64,000 nt of DNA, taken from assembly GCA_029265405.1 (NCBI GenBank), contig JAJUJI010000014.1:32044-96043 (forward strand), written 5' to 3'. The number at the start of each line of letters is the position of its first letter. Position 1 is the first letter of the stretch. Of the stretch, positions 1-8,680 are shown in pieces. The notes under the pieces were generated by a model. The model did no database searches. It was not told the DNA's origin and worked only from the letters and a program-made list of their open reading frames with translations. This stretch comes from Clostridiales bacterium. GTDB lineage: Bacteria > Bacillota > Clostridia > Oscillospirales > Oscillospiraceae. The position numbers were made by a program, and so were the translations under genes.

Positions 1-346
1 AGAGATAAAGGAAGGCTCCGTCGTCGTCGAGCGCCAGCTTGAGGACGGGCATGAAATCGTCGAGGTTGCCAAGCCCTGCGTGCTGACCTGCGTCAAGGAG
101 CTGAACACTCCTAGATACATGACCATAGGGCGCATACTCTACGCCTGCGACGAGGCCGATATCAAGGTCTGGAACGAAAAGGACGTGGCCCTTGATCCCG
201 CCGACTGCGGCCTCAACGCCTCTCCCACACAGGTTGTCACGAGCTTTACCCCCGAACCCAAGGGCAAGGGCGAGATGCTCACCGGCTCGATAAACGAGAT
301 GGCGGCCAAGCTCGTCTCCCGTCTTACCGAAAAGCACGTCATATAA
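1..346 (+). CDS. etfB: Electron transfer flavoprotein subunit beta, C-terminal part
   Basis: The gene enters from the left edge; the first complete codon is at base 2 and TAA is at 344-346. About 114 residues remain. They contain the EtfB stretch with 'PCVLTCVKELNTPRY' followed by a tail reading 'NASPTQVV'. EtfB pairs with EtfA to hold FAD and AMP or a second FAD, and moves electrons between an acyl-CoA dehydrogenase-type partner and NADH or ferredoxin. etfA follows 14 nt downstream with an AGGAGG site just after the stop, so the two are one operon. The start and upstream partner, often an acyl-CoA dehydrogenase, are outside the window. The family call is secure. Confidence 0.93.
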   Translation, partial: EIKEGSVVVERQLEDGHEIVEVAKPCVLTCVKELNTPRYMTIGRILYACDEADIKVWNEKDVALDPADCGLNASPTQVVTSFTPEPKGKGEMLTGSINEMAAKLVSRLTEKHVI

Positions 347-360
347 GGAGGTAAGCTGAA

Positions 361-1551
361 ATGGCTATAAATGTTATCGCCGAGAAATGCAAAGGCTGCG
401 GCGTTTGCTTGAAGGAATGCCCCTTCGAGGCTCTTGCCATGGAAAATGTGGACGGAAAGAAGATAGCGGCCGTAGGCATGGCCTGCACCAACTGCGGAGT
501 GTGCGTGGACAAGTGCCCCTTCGGCGCGATAGAGCGCACCGGAACCAGCATGGTCAATGTGGATATCTCCCTTTATCACGGCGTTTGGGTGTTTGCCGAG
601 CAGCGCGAGGGCAAGCTGATGAACGTCGCCGTCGAGCTTCTGGGGGAGGGCCGAAAGCTGGCAGACGCCATAGGCACCGAGCTTTGCGCCATTCTTGTCG
701 GCAGCGACTGCGACCATCTTGTTACGGAGCTGTTCGAGTACGGCGCGGAAAAGGTCTATTACGCCAACGCTCCCGAGCTGAAGAACTACACCACCGACGG
801 CTACACTACAGCCATTTACCGCGCTGTGCTCAAATACAAGCCCGAGATCGTGCTTTACGGAGCCACGCACATCGGACGGGATCTGGCCCCCAGCATAGCC
901 GTAAAGTGCGGCACCGGCCTTACGGCCGACTGCACCAAGCTCGACATTGATCCCGCCACAAAGCAGCTCCGCCAGACCCGCCCCGCCTTCGGCGGAAACC
1001 TGATGGCAACCATACTCTGCCCGCACCACAGGCCCCAGATGTCGACCGTACGCCCGGGCGTTATGGAGAAGCCTGTCAGGACGCCGGGAAAAAAGGGCGA
1101 GCTTATTATGCTGCCCCAGAAGTTCAAGAAGGGCGAGATACGCCAGCAGGTCCTCGACATAATAAAGAAGGTCGGCGAGATAGCCTCGCTTACCGACGCG
1201 GAGATCATTGTTTCCGGCGGCAGGGGCGTCGGCGGCCCGGAAGGCTTTGAAATTATCCGCGCCCTCGCGGATAAGCTTGGCGGCTCCGTAGGCGCCAGCC
1301 GCGCCGCCGTCGATGCCGGCTGGATAGACCACAGCTTCCAGGTCGGTCAGACCGGAACCACCGTAAAGCCGAAGCTTTACATAGCCTGCGGCATTTCCGG
1401 AGCTATACAGCACCTGGCCGGCATGCAGAACTCCGGCTATATAGTCGCCATAAACAAAAATGAAAACGCCCCCATATTTGAGGTTGCCGATTACGGCATT
1501 GTCGGAGACCTCTTTAAAGTTATCCCCGCGATTATTGAATCTTTAGGCTGA
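361..1551 (+). CDS. etfA: Electron transfer flavoprotein subunit alpha with N-terminal 2x[4Fe-4S] ferredoxin domain
   Basis: This 396-residue protein starts with two complete 4Fe-4S motifs (C10, C13, C16, C20 and C42, C45, C48, C52, each ending in CP), then an EtfA body. The FAD-binding end is clear from about residue 280: '[11 protein letters not shown]', 'SRAAVDAGW', '[11 protein letters not shown]' and 'CGISGAIQH'. Ordinary EtfA is about 320-340 residues, so the extra length is the ferredoxin module. Ferredoxin-fused EtfA is known from flavin-bifurcating complexes such as caffeyl-CoA reductase CarE. Here a bifurcating or ferredoxin-linked acyl-CoA dehydrogenase role is inferred. A strong AGGAGG site precedes the ATG, and etfB lies directly upstream. 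Confidence 0.95.
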   Translation: MAINVIAEKCKGCGVCLKECPFEALAMENVDGKKIAAVGMACTNCGVCVDKCPFGAIERTGTSMVNVDISLYHGVWVFAEQREGKLMNVAVELLGEGRKLADAIGTELCAILVGSDCDHLVTELFEYGAEKVYYANAPELKNYTTDGYTTAIYRAVLKYKPEIVLYGATHIGRDLAPSIAVKCGTGLTADCTKLDIDPATKQLRQTRPAFGGNLMATILCPHHRPQMSTVRPGVMEKPVRTPGKKGELIMLPQKFKKGEIRQQVLDIIKKVGEIASLTDAEIIVSGGRGVGGPEGFEIIRALADKLGGSVGASRAAVDAGWIDHSFQVGQTGTTVKPKLYIACGISGAIQHLAGMQNSGYIVAINKNENAPIFEVADYGIVGDLFKVIPAIIESLG

Positions 1552-1561
1552 ATAGGTTATA

Positions 1562-1600
1562 ATATGCAGAAACGGATGCGCTGGCTCCGTTTCTGCATAT
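1562..1600 (+). terminator. Hairpin after etfBA, probable terminator
   Basis: The 15-bp arms ATATGCAGAAACGGA (1562-1576) and TCCGTTTCTGCATAT (1586-1600) pair perfectly around a 9-nt loop. A T-rich but imperfect tract follows. It lies 10 nt after the etfA stop and probably reduces read-through into the ligase gene. Confidence 0.6.
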
Positions 1601-1630
1601 GTTTCTCAACTTGTTTAAATGGAGGAAAGC

Positions 1631-3193
1631 TTGCTCAATATTACCGTCGGCCGCCTTTTTGAAAGCGCCGCCGCCCGGTTTCCGCTGCGTCCCGCCGTGG
1701 AAGCTTCGAGCGGCTTGTTCAACTATGCCCAGGTCGACTCGATCACCGACGAAACCGCCGGCAAAATGCTCGGTCGCGGTATAGGCCGAGGCACTCATGT
1801 GGGCATATGGGCCAAGGATCTGCCGTACTCCTTTTTCGCATATCTGGCGGCGGAAAAAATAGGCGCTGTGCCGGTTCTTTTCAATACCAGCCTTACCGAA
1901 GCGGAATTGAGCGTCCTACTAGATAAAACAGACGTCGATTTTCTTTTATTCGACGACGGCTACAGAGGCGTCAGCTACCCCGAAATCTGCTCCAGGCTCA
2001 AGCTCGGACGCGACCGTCTCATTTATATAGGCTATATAGGCGAGCGGGCCGCGCCCGGCTTTGACGCTATGGAAGGTCTGCCCGTCTGCGAGGACGCCGT
2101 TCTTCGGGCTGCCAAGGCGGCGGTAAAGCCCGAGGATACGGACGTCATCATCTTTACCTCCGGCACCACCGGAGCCGCCAAGGGCGTTGAAACGACGCAC
2201 TTTGCCCGCGCAAACAGCGCTCTGGCGCATGTAAGGGCTCTTGAAATAACGGAAACGGACAAGCTGTGCGTAGCCCTGCCCATGTTCCACTGCTTCGGTT
2301 TGACAGGCGTGATACTGGCCGCCATGGCGGCAGGGGCCTGCCTTTATTTTCCTCCCGAGCGCCGCACGCGCTTTTTGCTCGAGGCCGCATCCGTCCATAA
2401 ATGCACGATTTTAAGCGCCGTTCCCACGCTTTTTTCCGCCATGATGGCAAGGGCGGATTTTGCGAGCTACGATTTATCCTCTCTCCGCACCGGCTTCATA
2501 GGCGGCTCCATATATACGCCCGAGTTTTTCAGAAGGGTGGAGGAGGCCTTCGGCTTTTCGCTTGCTCCCTCCCTGGGCCAGACGGAGGCGACCGCCGGCA
2601 TTACCTTCATATCTCCGAAGGCGCCGCGCTCCGTACGCGAATCGACGGTCGGGGCCTTCATGGAGGGTATAGAGGGCCGAATCGCGGATATCAAGACCGG
2701 GGAGCCTTTGCCGGCCGGAGCAGAGGGTGAGATCTGCATCCGCGGCTTTGCCGTAATGAAGGGCTACTACAAAGAGCCGGCCCTGACGGCGGCGGCCATA
2801 GACCCGGAGGGCTGGCTTCATACGGGCGACCTGGCGAAGATGGACGAAAGCGGCAACATCCACATGACCGGCAGGCTCAAGGAGCTTATAATCCGTGGCG
2901 GCGAAAACATAGCGCCGGGCGAAATCGAGGCGGTGCTTCTGTCGGACCCGCGCGTCAGGGAAGCAAAGGTGATAGCCGTGCCGGACGAACACTACGGGGA
3001 GGAGATTTGCGCCTGCGTCATCCCCTCTGCGGGCGCGTCCATAACCGCAGACGAGCTCAAGGGCCTGGTGGCGGCATCTCTTTGCGAATTCAAGGTACCC
3101 AGATACGTAGTGTTTTTAAAGGAATTCCCCAGGACTTCCAGCGGCAAAATATCGCTTTCAGAGCTTAAAAATATCGTAAACATCAAACAATAA
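1631..3193 (+). CDS. AMP-forming acyl-CoA synthetase (FadD-like)
   Basis: This is an adenylate-forming ligase of about 520 residues that would activate a carboxylic acid to acyl-CoA through an acyl-AMP intermediate. It has the P-loop-like 'TSGTTGAAKGV', the 'LGQTEATAG' motif, the hinge region 'GWLHTGDLAKMD...GRLKELIIRGGENI', and the C-terminal lysine motif 'SSGKI'. An ATG at 1619 is in frame, but GGAGG at 1621-1625 sits 5 nt before a TTG at 1631, making the TTG the better start. The CoA-transferase gene follows 17 nt downstream, so both probably handle the same acid. The substrate cannot be read from sequence. Confidence 0.9.
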   Translation: MLNITVGRLFESAAARFPLRPAVEASSGLFNYAQVDSITDETAGKMLGRGIGRGTHVGIWAKDLPYSFFAYLAAEKIGAVPVLFNTSLTEAELSVLLDKTDVDFLLFDDGYRGVSYPEICSRLKLGRDRLIYIGYIGERAAPGFDAMEGLPVCEDAVLRAAKAAVKPEDTDVIIFTSGTTGAAKGVETTHFARANSALAHVRALEITETDKLCVALPMFHCFGLTGVILAAMAAGACLYFPPERRTRFLLEAASVHKCTILSAVPTLFSAMMARADFASYDLSSLRTGFIGGSIYTPEFFRRVEEAFGFSLAPSLGQTEATAGITFISPKAPRSVRESTVGAFMEGIEGRIADIKTGEPLPAGAEGEICIRGFAVMKGYYKEPALTAAAIDPEGWLHTGDLAKMDESGNIHMTGRLKELIIRGGENIAPGEIEAVLLSDPRVREAKVIAVPDEHYGEEICACVIPSAGASITADELKGLVAASLCEFKVPRYVVFLKEFPRTSSGKISLSELKNIVNIKQ

Positions 3194-3210
3194 TACAGGA
3201 GGAGTTTAAA

Positions 3211-4779
3211 ATGGCTAAATTTATAACCGCGCAGGAGGCGGCGGCTCTTATACCGGATAACGCGGTAGTCGGCGTCGGCGGAATGGGGCTTGCCGGCTGG
3301 CCGGAGGAAATCGCTTGCGCGATACGCGACCGCTTCAAGGAGACCGGCCACCCCTGCGGACTCGACCTGCATCAGGGCAGCGCCATGGGCGACTGGAAAA
3401 CGAGGGGCACCACTCGCCTCGGAGAGGCCGGACCCGGCCTTGTGACAAGGTGGAGCGGAGCCCATGTCGGCTCATCCTTCGCTCTGCGCGAGCTTGCCCT
3501 CAAAAATCAGCTCCAGTGCTGGTGCCTGCCTCAGGGCGTAATCGTAAACCTTTGGCGCGAGATAGCGGCGGGCCGTCCCGGCCTCATCACCAAGGTCGGC
3601 CTGGGAACCTTTGTTGATCCCCGGGTCCAGGGCGGCAAGATGAACGAGTGCACCGTCGAGGACAGAGTTGAGCTCATCAACTTCATGGGCGAGGAATACC
3701 TGTTCTACAAGGGCTTCAAGTGCGACGTGGCCCTTCTGCGCGGCACCATAGCCGACGAAAACGGCAACATAACCTATGACCACGAAAGCTTCATCACCGA
3801 GGGGCTGTCGATAGCCACGGCCACTAAGAATTCGGGCGGCATAGTGATAGTTCAGGTGGAATATCTTGCCAAGAAGGGCACGCTCAAGCCCAAGGACGTG
3901 AGAATACCCGGCATATTGGTTGACTATGTCGTTCAGGCCACCACCAAGGACGCCTGCTGGCAGACCGAGGGCATCTACTACGAGCCCGCCTTCTCCGGTG
4001 AAATTAAAAAGCCCCTCAACGCCATCGAGCGCATGCCCTTTGACGAAAGGAAGATAATTTGCCGCCGCTGCGCAGCGGAGGTCAGGAAGGGCGACGTCAT
4101 CAACGTCGGAGTAGGCATTCCGGCCGATATGGCAAAGGTAATCAATGAGGAAAACGAGTCCTATCTTGATCAGATAACCATGAGCACGGAAAGCGGAATG
4201 GTTGGCGGCGTACCCTCGGCTCTGCCCCATTTCGGCGCGGCCTACAACGCCGAGGCCTGCATAGACCACGGCTATATGTTCGACTTTATAAACGGCGGAG
4301 GCCTCGATATGACCTGCCTGGGCCTCGGAGAGGTAGACGAGCAGGGCAACAACAACACCAGCTATCTCGGCACCATGATGACGGGGCCCGGCGGCTTCAT
4401 AGATATAACCCGCTCCACCCCCAAGGTGCTCTTCTGCGGCACCTTCATGGGAAAGGCCAAGCTCAAGCCCGGAAACGGCAAGCTGGAGATAGTAGAGGAA
4501 GGCTCCATCCGCAAGTTTGTCAAGCGCGTCAAGCAGATAACCTTTGCCGGCCAGTATGCCGAAAAGGGGCAGACCGTTCTCTATATAACCGAGCGCGCCG
4601 TGTTCCAGCTTATCAACGGCAAGGTGACGCTGATAGAAATAGCGCCCGGCATAGACCTTGAAAGGGACATCCTTGCCAACATGGACTTCCGGCCCGAAAT
4701 TTCGCCGGACCTCAAGCTGATGGATGCTTCCATATTCTGCGAAAAGTGGGGTAACCTGGCCTCCACGTTTGAAAAATGA
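3211..4779 (+). CDS. Family I acyl-CoA:carboxylate CoA-transferase (YdiF-like)
   Basis: At 522 residues this is the fused alpha-beta form of a family I CoA-transferase, which moves CoA between an acyl-CoA and a free acid through a glutamyl-CoA thioester. The N-terminal half has the glycine-rich 'VVGVGGMGLAGWP'. The catalytic glutamate is probably the E of 'STESGMVGGVP', about residue 328. AGGAGGAG at about 3197-3204 precedes the ATG. With the adjacent acyl-CoA ligase and etfBA, it forms an acid-activation and acyl-CoA reduction module. The family is secure. Acetate, propionate or butyrate as partners is inference. Confidence 0.93.
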   Translation: MAKFITAQEAAALIPDNAVVGVGGMGLAGWPEEIACAIRDRFKETGHPCGLDLHQGSAMGDWKTRGTTRLGEAGPGLVTRWSGAHVGSSFALRELALKNQLQCWCLPQGVIVNLWREIAAGRPGLITKVGLGTFVDPRVQGGKMNECTVEDRVELINFMGEEYLFYKGFKCDVALLRGTIADENGNITYDHESFITEGLSIATATKNSGGIVIVQVEYLAKKGTLKPKDVRIPGILVDYVVQATTKDACWQTEGIYYEPAFSGEIKKPLNAIERMPFDERKIICRRCAAEVRKGDVINVGVGIPADMAKVINEENESYLDQITMSTESGMVGGVPSALPHFGAAYNAEACIDHGYMFDFINGGGLDMTCLGLGEVDEQGNNNTSYLGTMMTGPGGFIDITRSTPKVLFCGTFMGKAKLKPGNGKLEIVEEGSIRKFVKRVKQITFAGQYAEKGQTVLYITERAVFQLINGKVTLIEIAPGIDLERDILANMDFRPEISPDLKLMDASIFCEKWGNLASTFEK

Positions 4780-4862
4780 GCCCGGCCTTATCCGCCGGGA
4801 CTTAAGCCGGGGAATATTCGAGGGCTATTGTAGCAAGCGCATAGGCTGATAAAAACGAAAAG

Positions 4863-4901
4863 CGCATATCGCGACCGCTTTTGCAATGGTTGCGATATGC
4901 G
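4863..4901. terminator. Bidirectional terminator hairpin between convergent genes
   Basis: Arms 4863-4876 and 4888-4901 form a 14-bp stem with one G-U pair around an 11-nt loop. T-rich stretches lie on both sides (TTTCTTT to the right, and CTTTTCGTTTTT on the opposite strand to the left). It separates the CoA-transferase gene from the convergent HD-GYP gene. Confidence 0.75.
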
Positions 4902-4919
4902 TTTCTTTCGGCCGTTCAG

Positions 4920-5576
4920 CTAATGGCTGCGCTCCGGGGAACGCTTGGCGTATTCGTTCTCCTGTTCCATCAGCTCTCCTATTTCACTCTCGTAGCGTAT
5001 GAACAGACGCACCAGAGCGGGGTCGAACTGCCCTCCGGCGTTTCTTTCAAGCTCCCGGCAGGCCGCGCTGTGCGGGCAGGCCAGCCTGTATACTCTCTTT
5101 CCGGTTATTGCGTCGTATGCGTCGCATACGGACGTCATCCTCGCGATAAGCGGGATATTGCCCGCGCTTATCCCGTACGGATAGCCCTTCCCGTCCCACC
5201 TCTCATGATGATAAACGGCCGAATAAAACGAAAGCTCGACAAGCTTTGGGGGTATTCCAGATATGGCGCCGTCAAAAATTTTCATAAACAGCTCATATGC
5301 GTAGACGGGATGCCTGAATACTTCCTCAGCTTCCTTCGCCGTCAGCTTTCCGGGCTTAAGCAGCAGCTCCTTCGGTACCCACGCTTTGCCGATATCATGA
5401 TATGACGCCGCTTTTTCATAATCGGCGGCCTCCTCGCCGCACAAGCAAAGCCCGGATGCCTTTTGCGCCAGTATGCCGACGAGACGTCCCACTCTTCGCA
5501 TGTGTTCAATCTCCACAGCGGGCATGGAATTGACTATGGCTAAAACGCTTGTTTCAGCGCAGGGAAAAATCGACAT
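4920..5576 (-). CDS. HD-GYP domain phosphohydrolase
   Basis: The protein of about 218 residues is almost entirely an HD-GYP domain, the class that often hydrolyses cyclic di-GMP. It has the metal-binding 'YHDIGK', a later 'HPVYAYEL', the paired histidines and GYP of 'HHERWDGKGYPYG', and 'CDAYDAIT'. All key residues are present, so it should be active. There is no receiver or other sensory domain, although many HD-GYP proteins have one. The frame is open to 5645, but AAGGAGG at 5582-5588 lies just before the ATG at 5576, which is taken as the start. It is transcribed alone; a cyclic-dinucleotide substrate is likely but not proven. Confidence 0.88.
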   Translation of the reverse strand: MSIFPCAETSVLAIVNSMPAVEIEHMRRVGRLVGILAQKASGLCLCGEEAADYEKAASYHDIGKAWVPKELLLKPGKLTAKEAEEVFRHPVYAYELFMKIFDGAISGIPPKLVELSFYSAVYHHERWDGKGYPYGISAGNIPLIARMTSVCDAYDAITGKRVYRLACPHSAACRELERNAGGQFDPALVRLFIRYESEIGELMEQENEYAKRSPERSH

Positions 5577-5797
5577 CCGCAAGCCTCCTTTTTCTATATT
5601 TGCGCCAGACGCCATAGGATGAGCGCCGGGTTTGGCTGCGAGCACCTTTGCCGGACAAATATCGTTTGGTTTGATAGGGCGTTTTTAACGGCCCGCCGAT
5701 AAAACTGATGGCTGCCTCATTGGTCATTTTTGTCGGGAATAAGTCGGAGTTAAAGTATAATATATAATAGTAATTATATATGTAGTATTTATAGCTG

Positions 5798-5820
5798 CCG
5801 CAGTTTATTATAAACTGCGG
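5798..5820. repeat. Short perfect hairpin in the 5577-5938 intergenic region
   Basis: CCGCAGTTTA (5798-5807) pairs with TAAACTGCGG (5811-5820) around a 3-nt loop. There is no good T tract. The rest of this 362-nt gap is AT-rich around 5750-5790 and probably holds the leftward promoter for the HD-GYP gene; no coding sequence was seen. Confidence 0.5.
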
Positions 5821-5857
5821 CCCGGCTTATCATTTTAGTACGCCGCGCCAAGCGTAA

Positions 5858-5903
5858 AACCGACCCGGCCATTTTCCGCCGCTTCCTCATGGCCGGGTCG
5901 GTT
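5858..5903. terminator. Strong hairpin downstream of the UroD-like gene
   Basis: AACCGACCCGGCCAT (5858-5872) pairs perfectly with ATGGCCGGGTCGGTT (5889-5903) around a 16-nt loop. It begins 36 nt past the leftward stop at 5939, where a terminator is expected, though no long T run follows. Confidence 0.65.
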
Positions 5904-5938
5904 ATATGGCTTTAATCGTACGATAGGAAACGCATATC

Positions 5939-7024
5939 TTAAGCGCGCCCCTGCTCCTTCTCGTAAAACTCGCGGCTGTAGTAGTACAGCTCCATTATGC
6001 CTTCCCACACCTCCTCGTCGGTTGGTGCCATAATTGACGTATAGGCCCCGCCTCCGGAAGCGAAATTGTCCACAGTCTCATGGATGGCCTCAATAAGAGC
6101 CTCCCTGCCGGGACCCTTAGGGGAAACAAAAGCGTTGAAGCCCAAATCCCTGCCGTATTTTTTCTTGAAGCCCTCCATATCGTTGGCTCTGGCCTGTATC
6201 TGAACGAAATCGGCGCCGGCCTTGATCATGTAAGGAACGAATCTTTTTATGTTCCCGCAGCAGTGGTGCTCCACGCAAATCCCCTTTGAATGCATATAGT
6301 CGAACAGCCTCTTTGTCGGCGGGAAGACTATGGCCTCCATCATAGCCTCGCTGAAAAACGTATCGCGCTCCGTTCCCCAGTCGTCGTGATATGTAATCAT
6401 GTCTATGGACAGATACAGCAGCAGCCTGTCAATAGTTTTTATCTCAAAGTCCACAAAAGCTTCCAGAAAGGCTCTTACCTCCTCCGGCTCCATGGCAAGC
6501 GCGATCATCGCGTCCGTATATCCGCCCATCAGCGCCACCAGCCGTTCGGTGCAGCCCAGCCCGATGTTGATATGAAGTATTTTTTCGGGGTCATAGGTTT
6601 CAAGAAATTTTTTGCAGCGCTTCTCTATATCATACTGGTCGAGATCGGGAAATTTCACCTTTTCGCGCCACTGCGTAATATCGTCCATGAACTGGGCGCC
6701 CGGCTTCAGCATAGGACCCCCGGCCTCGGGAATAAAGGTCCATTGAACGCCGAACCAGTCCTGCCAATCGTAGCGGTCCTTTCTCGACCAGTCGGCCTCC
6801 CCGGCTCCGGTAAGATCAGCTATCATCACGTCGGCAAAATCCGTTATGGAATCGGGCATCCAAACGGGGTCCTGGCGTTTGTAGGCCCTGCGGAAATTTT
6901 CACGGATCGATATAGGGTGCTCCGGTGCCGGAGCTATTCTTTTCCCTCCCCCATTAAATACCGAAGCGGTATACTCCATTGTCTTAACGTTGGGATCAAG
7001 ATACTTCGGCCTGTTATACTTCAT
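5939..7024 (-). CDS. Uroporphyrinogen decarboxylase (UroD) family protein, MtaA/CmuA-like
   Basis: This 361-residue protein has the UroD/methyltransferase TIM-barrel pattern. A middle region contains 'ITYHDDWGTERD', and a later 'CVEHHCCGNIKRFVPYMIKAGAD' region matches the metal-binding part of methylcobalamin:CoM methyltransferase-like members. Such proteins in anaerobes usually move methyl groups to or from corrinoid proteins rather than make haem. No corrinoid protein or haem gene is adjacent, so the substrate is unknown. It has its own promoter (7092-7119) and hairpins on both sides, so it is monocistronic. Confidence 0.8.
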   Translation of the reverse strand: MKYNRPKYLDPNVKTMEYTASVFNGGGKRIAPAPEHPISIRENFRRAYKRQDPVWMPDSITDFADVMIADLTGAGEADWSRKDRYDWQDWFGVQWTFIPEAGGPMLKPGAQFMDDITQWREKVKFPDLDQYDIEKRCKKFLETYDPEKILHINIGLGCTERLVALMGGYTDAMIALAMEPEEVRAFLEAFVDFEIKTIDRLLLYLSIDMITYHDDWGTERDTFFSEAMMEAIVFPPTKRLFDYMHSKGICVEHHCCGNIKRFVPYMIKAGADFVQIQARANDMEGFKKKYGRDLGFNAFVSPKGPGREALIEAIHETVDNFASGGGAYTSIMAPTDEEVWEGIMELYYYSREFYEKEQGRA

Positions 7025-7091
7025 AAAAAACCATCCCTTATTTTATCACAATATACAATGCCGGTGCTCGCATCGACCGCTATTGTAAGCA

Positions 7092-7119
7092 ATTATACCA
7101 TAGGCCTACCAGAAATCAA
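7092..7119 (-). promoter_or_regulatory. Sigma-A-type promoter of the UroD-like gene
   Basis: On the minus strand, TTGATT (7114-7119) is followed after 16 nt by a perfect TATAAT (7092-7097). This lies about 70 nt before the start codon at 7024. Confidence 0.7.
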
Positions 7120-7154
7120 TTATTTTCTTTGCTATATATTCAAGCATGCAATAA

Positions 7155-7194
7155 GGGCCCGACGGAAAGCGGCAAGGAGCTTTCCGTCGGGCCC
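7155..7194 (-). terminator. Terminator-like hairpin after the DUF1015-PHP-esterase operon
   Basis: GGGCCCGACGGAAAGC (7155-7170) pairs perfectly with the arm at 7179-7194, giving a 16-bp stem with an 8-nt loop. It lies 46 nt past the esterase stop at 7240. Only TTATT follows in the leftward direction. Confidence 0.65.
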
Positions 7195-7239
7195 CTATCA
7201 TAGTTTGCCATAATGCCGACAAAGCGCAGCCCGCGCCGG

Positions 7240-7875
7240 CTATGCCCTTTTTCCTGCAAGCCAGGTCAGGCATCTTTCAAGCCTGCCCTGTTCGTCCTCA
7301 AAGTGGCCGCCCCGGTTGAGCTCGAAGAGGGTTTCCATTCCCGCACCGCACAAAGCGGCTTGGGTCAGGCGCGTGTTCTCCACCACGCTCTTCATGCGCC
7401 TGTTGCGCGCATGTCCTTCCCCGTCGCCCACTGACAGATAAACCTTCCCCTTTTTCTCCGTCCGTGTTGCGGCTTTATTAACATAATCAAGCCAGCCGTC
7501 ATACCAGAGGGAACCCGACACGGAGCCCGCCAGGCGGAACAGCTCCGAATTTAAAAACGCATACAGGGCAAACAGGCCGGCCAGCGAATAGCCCGCAATT
7601 CCTCTTTCCACGGGCGCAAAGCCAAGACCGGCCTCAGCCTCGGGTATCAGCCTGCCGGCCAGCCGCTTCAAATACTCCCCTCCGCCTCCGGAAAAAGCTT
7701 CGCCGTCCTTAAAAACCTTTTCTGCGCTCCAGGGCGAAAGATCCCTGTTCCAGTCTATATTTCCGATAACTCCAAGGGTAAAGCCTCCGCCAGCCCTGTA
7801 GTGCAGCTCTCTGGCGCTGCTTATGTCACCGTGAATATAGATTACCGGGTTGCCTCTCCCTATATACTCAATCAT
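7240..7875 (-). CDS. Alpha/beta-hydrolase, putative esterase
   Basis: The 211-residue protein resembles the putative-esterase branch of alpha/beta hydrolases (enterochelin esterase or esterase D-like). It has an early 'VIYIHGD', the nucleophile elbow 'GYSLAG' near residue 105, and a likely catalytic histidine in 'NRGGHFEDE' near the C-terminus. A TTG at 7890 is also in frame. The ATG at 7875 is preferred because AGGA lies 8 nt upstream and the ATG overlaps the TGA of the upstream PHP gene by 8 nt, typical of translational coupling. No signal peptide is visible, so it is cytoplasmic. The substrate is unknown. Confidence 0.78.
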   Translation of the reverse strand: MIEYIGRGNPVIYIHGDISSARELHYRAGGGFTLGVIGNIDWNRDLSPWSAEKVFKDGEAFSGGGGEYLKRLAGRLIPEAEAGLGFAPVERGIAGYSLAGLFALYAFLNSELFRLAGSVSGSLWYDGWLDYVNKAATRTEKKGKVYLSVGDGEGHARNRRMKSVVENTRLTQAALCGAGMETLFELNRGGHFEDEQGRLERCLTWLAGKRA

Positions 7876-8680
7876 TCCGCAGTTCCTCAAGCAGCCTGAA
7901 AGGGACCCTTACGCAGCCGAGAGAGCACTGCGGCCTGCAGTCGCCGTGGAAATCGCTTCCCCCTGTTACTTTCATTCCGTACTCGCGCGCCAGCCCGCAG
8001 AGAAAATCCGTATCTTCCTCGGAATATTCCGGGTATATGGCCTCCAGGCCGGCCGCACCGGCCTCCTTCGCCCTTATTATAAGCTTTCTCAAATTAAGCT
8101 CGTCAAAGCCGTATTGGAGGGGATGCGCCAGCACAGCAACGCCGCCGGCTTTTGTTATCGCGGACGCAGCCTCCTCCACCGACAGATATTTTCTCGGCAC
8201 GTAGTACAGCGCTCCCTCGCCCAGCCATCTGTCGAAGGCCTCCTTAACAGACGCGGCATAGCCTTTTTTTACCAGCTCGGCGGCTATATGCGGCCTGCCT
8301 ATGACCCCGAAGGTCTTGTCGGCCTTCAGTTCCTCCAGCGACAGGTCGAAGCCGTCGGCCCTCATTCTTTCTACAATCAGCCTGTTCCTTCTCTCCCTGT
8401 CGCGCAGGGCCGTTTCCGTTATCCCGAGCAGGCCGGGCTCTATAAAATAGCCCAGCATATGGATTTCCCGGCCTTCGCAGTCGGAGGTGAGCTCTATTCC
8501 CGGCACCACTTCTATAATGTCCTTGGGCGCGCCAATATAGCCCTCCAAAGTATCATGGTCGGTTATCGCAATTGCGCACAGCCCAAGCTCACGGGCGCGC
8601 AAAAGCACAGCCTCCGCGCAGAGCGTGCCGTCGGAGGCTGTGGTGTGCACATGCATATCTATAAAACGATCTTCCTGCAT
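7868..8680 (-). CDS. PHP-domain phosphoesterase (RNase AM / nucleoside-bisphosphate phosphatase type)
   Basis: This 270-residue PHP protein starts with the metal-binding 'DMHVHTTASDG' and continues with 'ITDHDTLEG', 'VPGIELTS' and a C-terminal 'GGSDFHGD'. These match the PHP metal site, so activity on a phosphoester is expected. The closest known functions are 3',5'-nucleoside bisphosphate phosphatase and 5'-exonuclease. It overlaps the upstream DUF1015 gene by 22 nt and the downstream esterase by 8 nt, forming a tight three-gene operon. Confidence 0.87.
   Translation of the reverse strand: MQEDRFIDMHVHTTASDGTLCAEAVLLRARELGLCAIAITDHDTLEGYIGAPKDIIEVVPGIELTSDCEGREIHMLGYFIEPGLLGITETALRDRERRNRLIVERMRADGFDLSLEELKADKTFGVIGRPHIAAELVKKGYAASVKEAFDRWLGEGALYYVPRKYLSVEEAASAITKAGGVAVLAHPLQYGFDELNLRKLIIRAKEAGAAGLEAIYPEYSEEDTDFLCGLAREYGMKVTGGSDFHGDCRPQCSLGCVRVPFRLLEELRND

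Noticed and set aside
139..1413. 424-residue open frame on the minus strand across etfB/etfA
   Set aside because: It is antisense to the clearly coding etfBA and has no family motif. High G+C at third positions keeps the opposite strand open.
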